Positions 62,186-64,000 of a stretch of DNA of 64,000 bases are shown piece by piece. The stretch spans positions 1 to 64,000 of the forward strand of contig JAJSZT010000013.1 of NCBI GenBank assembly GCA_030272815.1, written 5' to 3'. This stretch comes from Deltaproteobacteria bacterium. GTDB taxonomy: Bacteria > Desulfobacterota > Desulfobacteria > Desulfobacterales > ETH-SRB1. Made by a program: the position numbers and the translations under genes. Numbering within the stretch: the stretch's first letter is position 1; the number at the start of each line of letters is the position of its first letter. The notes below the pieces were generated by a model. The model did not search any database. It was not told the DNA's origin and was given only the letters and a program-made list of their open reading frames with translations.

Positions 62186-62458
62186 ATGAAAGTGTCTTAT
62201 GATAAAGAGGTATATGCTCTATATATAAAGTTAGGAAATAAAAAAACCGGAAAAGTACTTTCCGGTACGATAGGTAAGAATGGCGCCTGTAGAGTCGTTG
62301 ATCAAACCTGTGGCACCGATACTAAAAACGACAGCATCTGTAAATGTGTCACCTTTACTGAGCCCGCCAGGACCATGATCATCCGTTATGTTTACATGAC
62401 TGACACTGGTATAGAGCAAATAGTCAATGTCGTCGATATACTCTGTCCCAACCTTTAG
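62186..62458 (+). pseudogene. Truncated DUF2283-like start fused to unrelated sequence
   Basis: The first 13-20 codons (KVSYDKEVYALYIKLGNKK) match the opening of DUF2283 proteins, with AAAGGAG before the ATG. From about 62240 the frame reads only the opposite strand of an exported-protein fragment, which shows that the two were joined by a rearrangement. Not expected to be functional. Confidence 0.5.
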
Positions 62459-62557
62459 CGTAAAGTCATCTAATAAGTAAAGGACAGCAGAACTTTGGCT
62501 AACGTTTAAAGCAAAAATGCTAAAAAATACAAATAGAACTGTCAGTAATTTTTTCAC
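62231..62557 (-). pseudogene. N-terminal part of an exported, possibly PEP-CTERM-type protein
   Basis: A GTG start at 62557 with AAGGAG eight bases upstream. It has a clear signal peptide (KKLLTVLFVFFSIFALNVSQ, cleavage after SSA) and then about 85 residues of beta-rich mature sequence. The frame meets the DUF2283 fragment at about 62240 and ends, so the C-terminal sorting signal is absent. A PEP-CTERM relation is suggested only by style and by the nearby PEP-CTERM remnant. Confidence 0.45.
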
Positions 62558-63187
62558 TTTGTTATCTCCTTTTTAAGCTATTAACCTGGCAGAATAACCA
62601 GATCGGGCTTGCGCCCTAGTCAAATACCAATTACATCTTACATCGAGAAGACATTACATCGAGAAGGCATAAGGTTATATACCCATAACTTACTAACTTC
62701 TACCCGTAACGCCCCATACACTCAAGCCAATTAATAGTTTCGAATTTGAGTTAACAATCCAACGTTGATTCGAGATGCTTAATTTATTCGAGCCAAAAGA
62801 AACTTGGACTGCCAAAAGCTTAAAGCCCATTCCCCAAACAAAACACCCCGAACGGATTCCTGTCAGCAAATTTTTCCATCACCCCCCTTCATTATGTGGT
62901 CTGAGTTTTTTTACTTGTTATTTAGCAATAGCTATACCAATTTTTAGAAAAGCTGTTATTTTCTTGCTAACAGCCTATAATTGTTGGCGATATTTTTTTG
63001 CCCTCGAGGGCAGGTGAACACTTAATTGAGCATATATGCAAAGGAGGTCCACTCTGAAGTGAATATCTTTATTCCTAAAGTGGAAACTTGTTTCACATTT
63101 AGGTTCGTTGAGTTCATTGGGTTGCTCGTTACTGGTTACTTGGTTCTGGTTTCTGTGCTTTGAGCTATCAGCTTTGAGCTGTACTGG
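62558..63187. other. Non-coding stretch
   Basis: I see no supported gene in these 630 bases. A tandem GACATTACATCGAGAAG unit occurs at about 62641-62670, and repeats of the type CTGGTTACTTGG/CTTTGAGCT occur near 63130-63195. Confidence 0.5.
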
Positions 63188-63352
63188 TTACTTGACTTGT
63201 TGATCAATCAAACCAATGAAACTCACCTCCAACCGGATTAGTCTCTTGGAACCATTCTTAATTTTCCTCCTCCCAAAAGCACCCACCCCAATCAGCCCCG
63301 TCCCCAAAAGAAACATTGTTGCCGGTTCGGGAACCGCAGATGCACCATCATG
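63188..63352 (-). pseudogene. C-terminal remnant of a PEP-CTERM protein
   Basis: Read on the minus strand, the frame gives VPEPATMFLLGTGLIGVGAF then GRRKIKNGSKR: the PEP motif, a hydrophobic span and a basic tail that define the PEP-CTERM exosortase-recognised signal. No start codon or complete upstream protein is found; the frame only opens into AT-rich DNA. An extra tail of about 17 residues follows the basic cluster. Confidence 0.75.
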
Positions 63353-64000
63353 AGAAAACGGGGTTTTTACATACTTTACCTTATTATTTAATATTCTTTC
63401 ACAGGATTTACTGGATATTCAGGATTTAAATTATAAACTTTTCCTGTCAGAATCTTTTAAAAAAACAAAATTATTGTTACCAAACTTCTTTCCTTTTGTT
63501 TGTAATAAGGAAGCAATAAAGGTGCCAATGTTAATATAAAATATCTGAATTGTTTTTTGCTCAAATATTTATATGAGTATCGGGAAGTTATATGGATTAT
63601 AAAAAAAGGCTGAAAATAAATTCGGAGGGGATTGTGTAATATAGACCATATTATTTATGTAAAATATGTAACAATTACATAGGAAATTGTGTAATCAAGT
63701 TCACAAATTGAAGAGCAGGGGTCAGAGGCATAGGCGCTTAAATAAGCATTTTTTAACCCCAGAAGTAGTTGGAGTAAAATTCAAAATTGACAATTTGTAG
63801 TGATAAATTAAGTGGTTATCGAGATTGACCCATTTTTTGTATAATAATCAATTGTGAATTACTAATTGTTAATGATTTTCCCCTTATTTAAGCGCTTATG
63901 CGGGTCAGGGATCGGGGATCGGGAGCGCTTAATCTCCAACCTCACGAGGCTCAATAAGTAACTGGATTCCTTTAAGTATTTGATAAAAGCGGTTGCGGGA
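63353..64000. other. Non-coding end of window with CATAAGCGC-family element
   Basis: No gene is supported. An inverted-repeat element, left end CATAGGCGCTTAAATAAG and right end inverted CATAAGCGCTTAAATAAG, spans 63729-63900 and resembles the one at 59452-59649. G-rich CGGGTCAGGGATCGGGGATC repeats follow at 63901-63924, like those beside the other copy. Confidence 0.55.

Noticed and set aside
62775-63017. An 80-codon plus-strand frame
   Set aside because: It has no ribosome site and atypical composition, and lies in a decayed region with gene fragments on the other strand.

Overview
This window looks like a chromosomal contig of a Desulfobacterota bacterium, probably Desulfobacterales. That assignment is an inference. 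It rests on the housekeeping order ispE - tRNA-Gln - prs - rplY - pth - carD - rluD, a split IMP cyclohydrolase/AICAR transformylase, a YeiH-type transporter of the kind annotated as a putative sulfate exporter, DksA, PEP-CTERM sorting signals, AT-rich composition and many short inverted-repeat elements. No rRNA or hallmark sulfate-reduction gene is present, so the taxonomy stays tentative.

Region 1 (1-13.4 kb) looks like a defence island. It holds an unknown protein, a frameshifted Abi-alpha (DUF4393-like) gene, and a large SF1 helicase with a PLD nuclease domain resembling a type II Mokosh effector. After a 366-bp REP/RAYT-type inverted-repeat element comes a compact, translationally coupled minus-strand operon: a coiled-coil protein, two BrxD-like (DUF2791-like) P-loop ATPases and an Lhr/BrxHI-like helicase. 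No BREX methylase, PglZ or BrxC accompanies it. This operon is the best candidate here for an undescribed system. A 391-aa protein of unknown function and an HhH-GPD protein follow. Region 2 (13.5-17.7 kb) contains a graveyard of gene fragments (diacylglycerol kinase, P-type ATPase), a radical SAM/SPASM protein and the YeiH-family transporter with a small membrane partner.

Region 3 (17.8-30 kb) is core metabolism: trmJ-ndk, serA-DUF1844-HtrA protease, ispE, tRNA-Gln, prs, rplY, pth, carD, rluD, plsY. Region 4 (30-43.4 kb) is envelope-related. It has an exported protein, a universal stress protein, two cyclopropane-fatty-acid-synthase-like methyltransferases around a geranylgeranyl-reductase-like flavoprotein, and an RND efflux operon whose tolC is split by a 179-bp mobile element. 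That operon is headed by an FMN reductase-arsenate reductase fusion. Region 5 (43.8-58.7 kb) carries an HD protein, split purH, a toxin-antitoxin pair, HNH, ATP-grasp, era, engB, hisG-hisI, PBP1A, a radical SAM protein, rnc, a PHP phosphoesterase and dksA. Region 6 (58.8-64 kb) is decayed: truncated patatin, an Rpn-family nuclease with in-frame repeats, and PEP-CTERM gene fragments.

A running theme is the density of short non-coding inverted-repeat elements (MITE-like). At least nine families are seen and four have two or more copies in this window. One splits tolC with a TTA target duplication, one appears to have cut the C-terminus of an exported protein, and one lies just upstream of ispE, which lacks a normal start codon.
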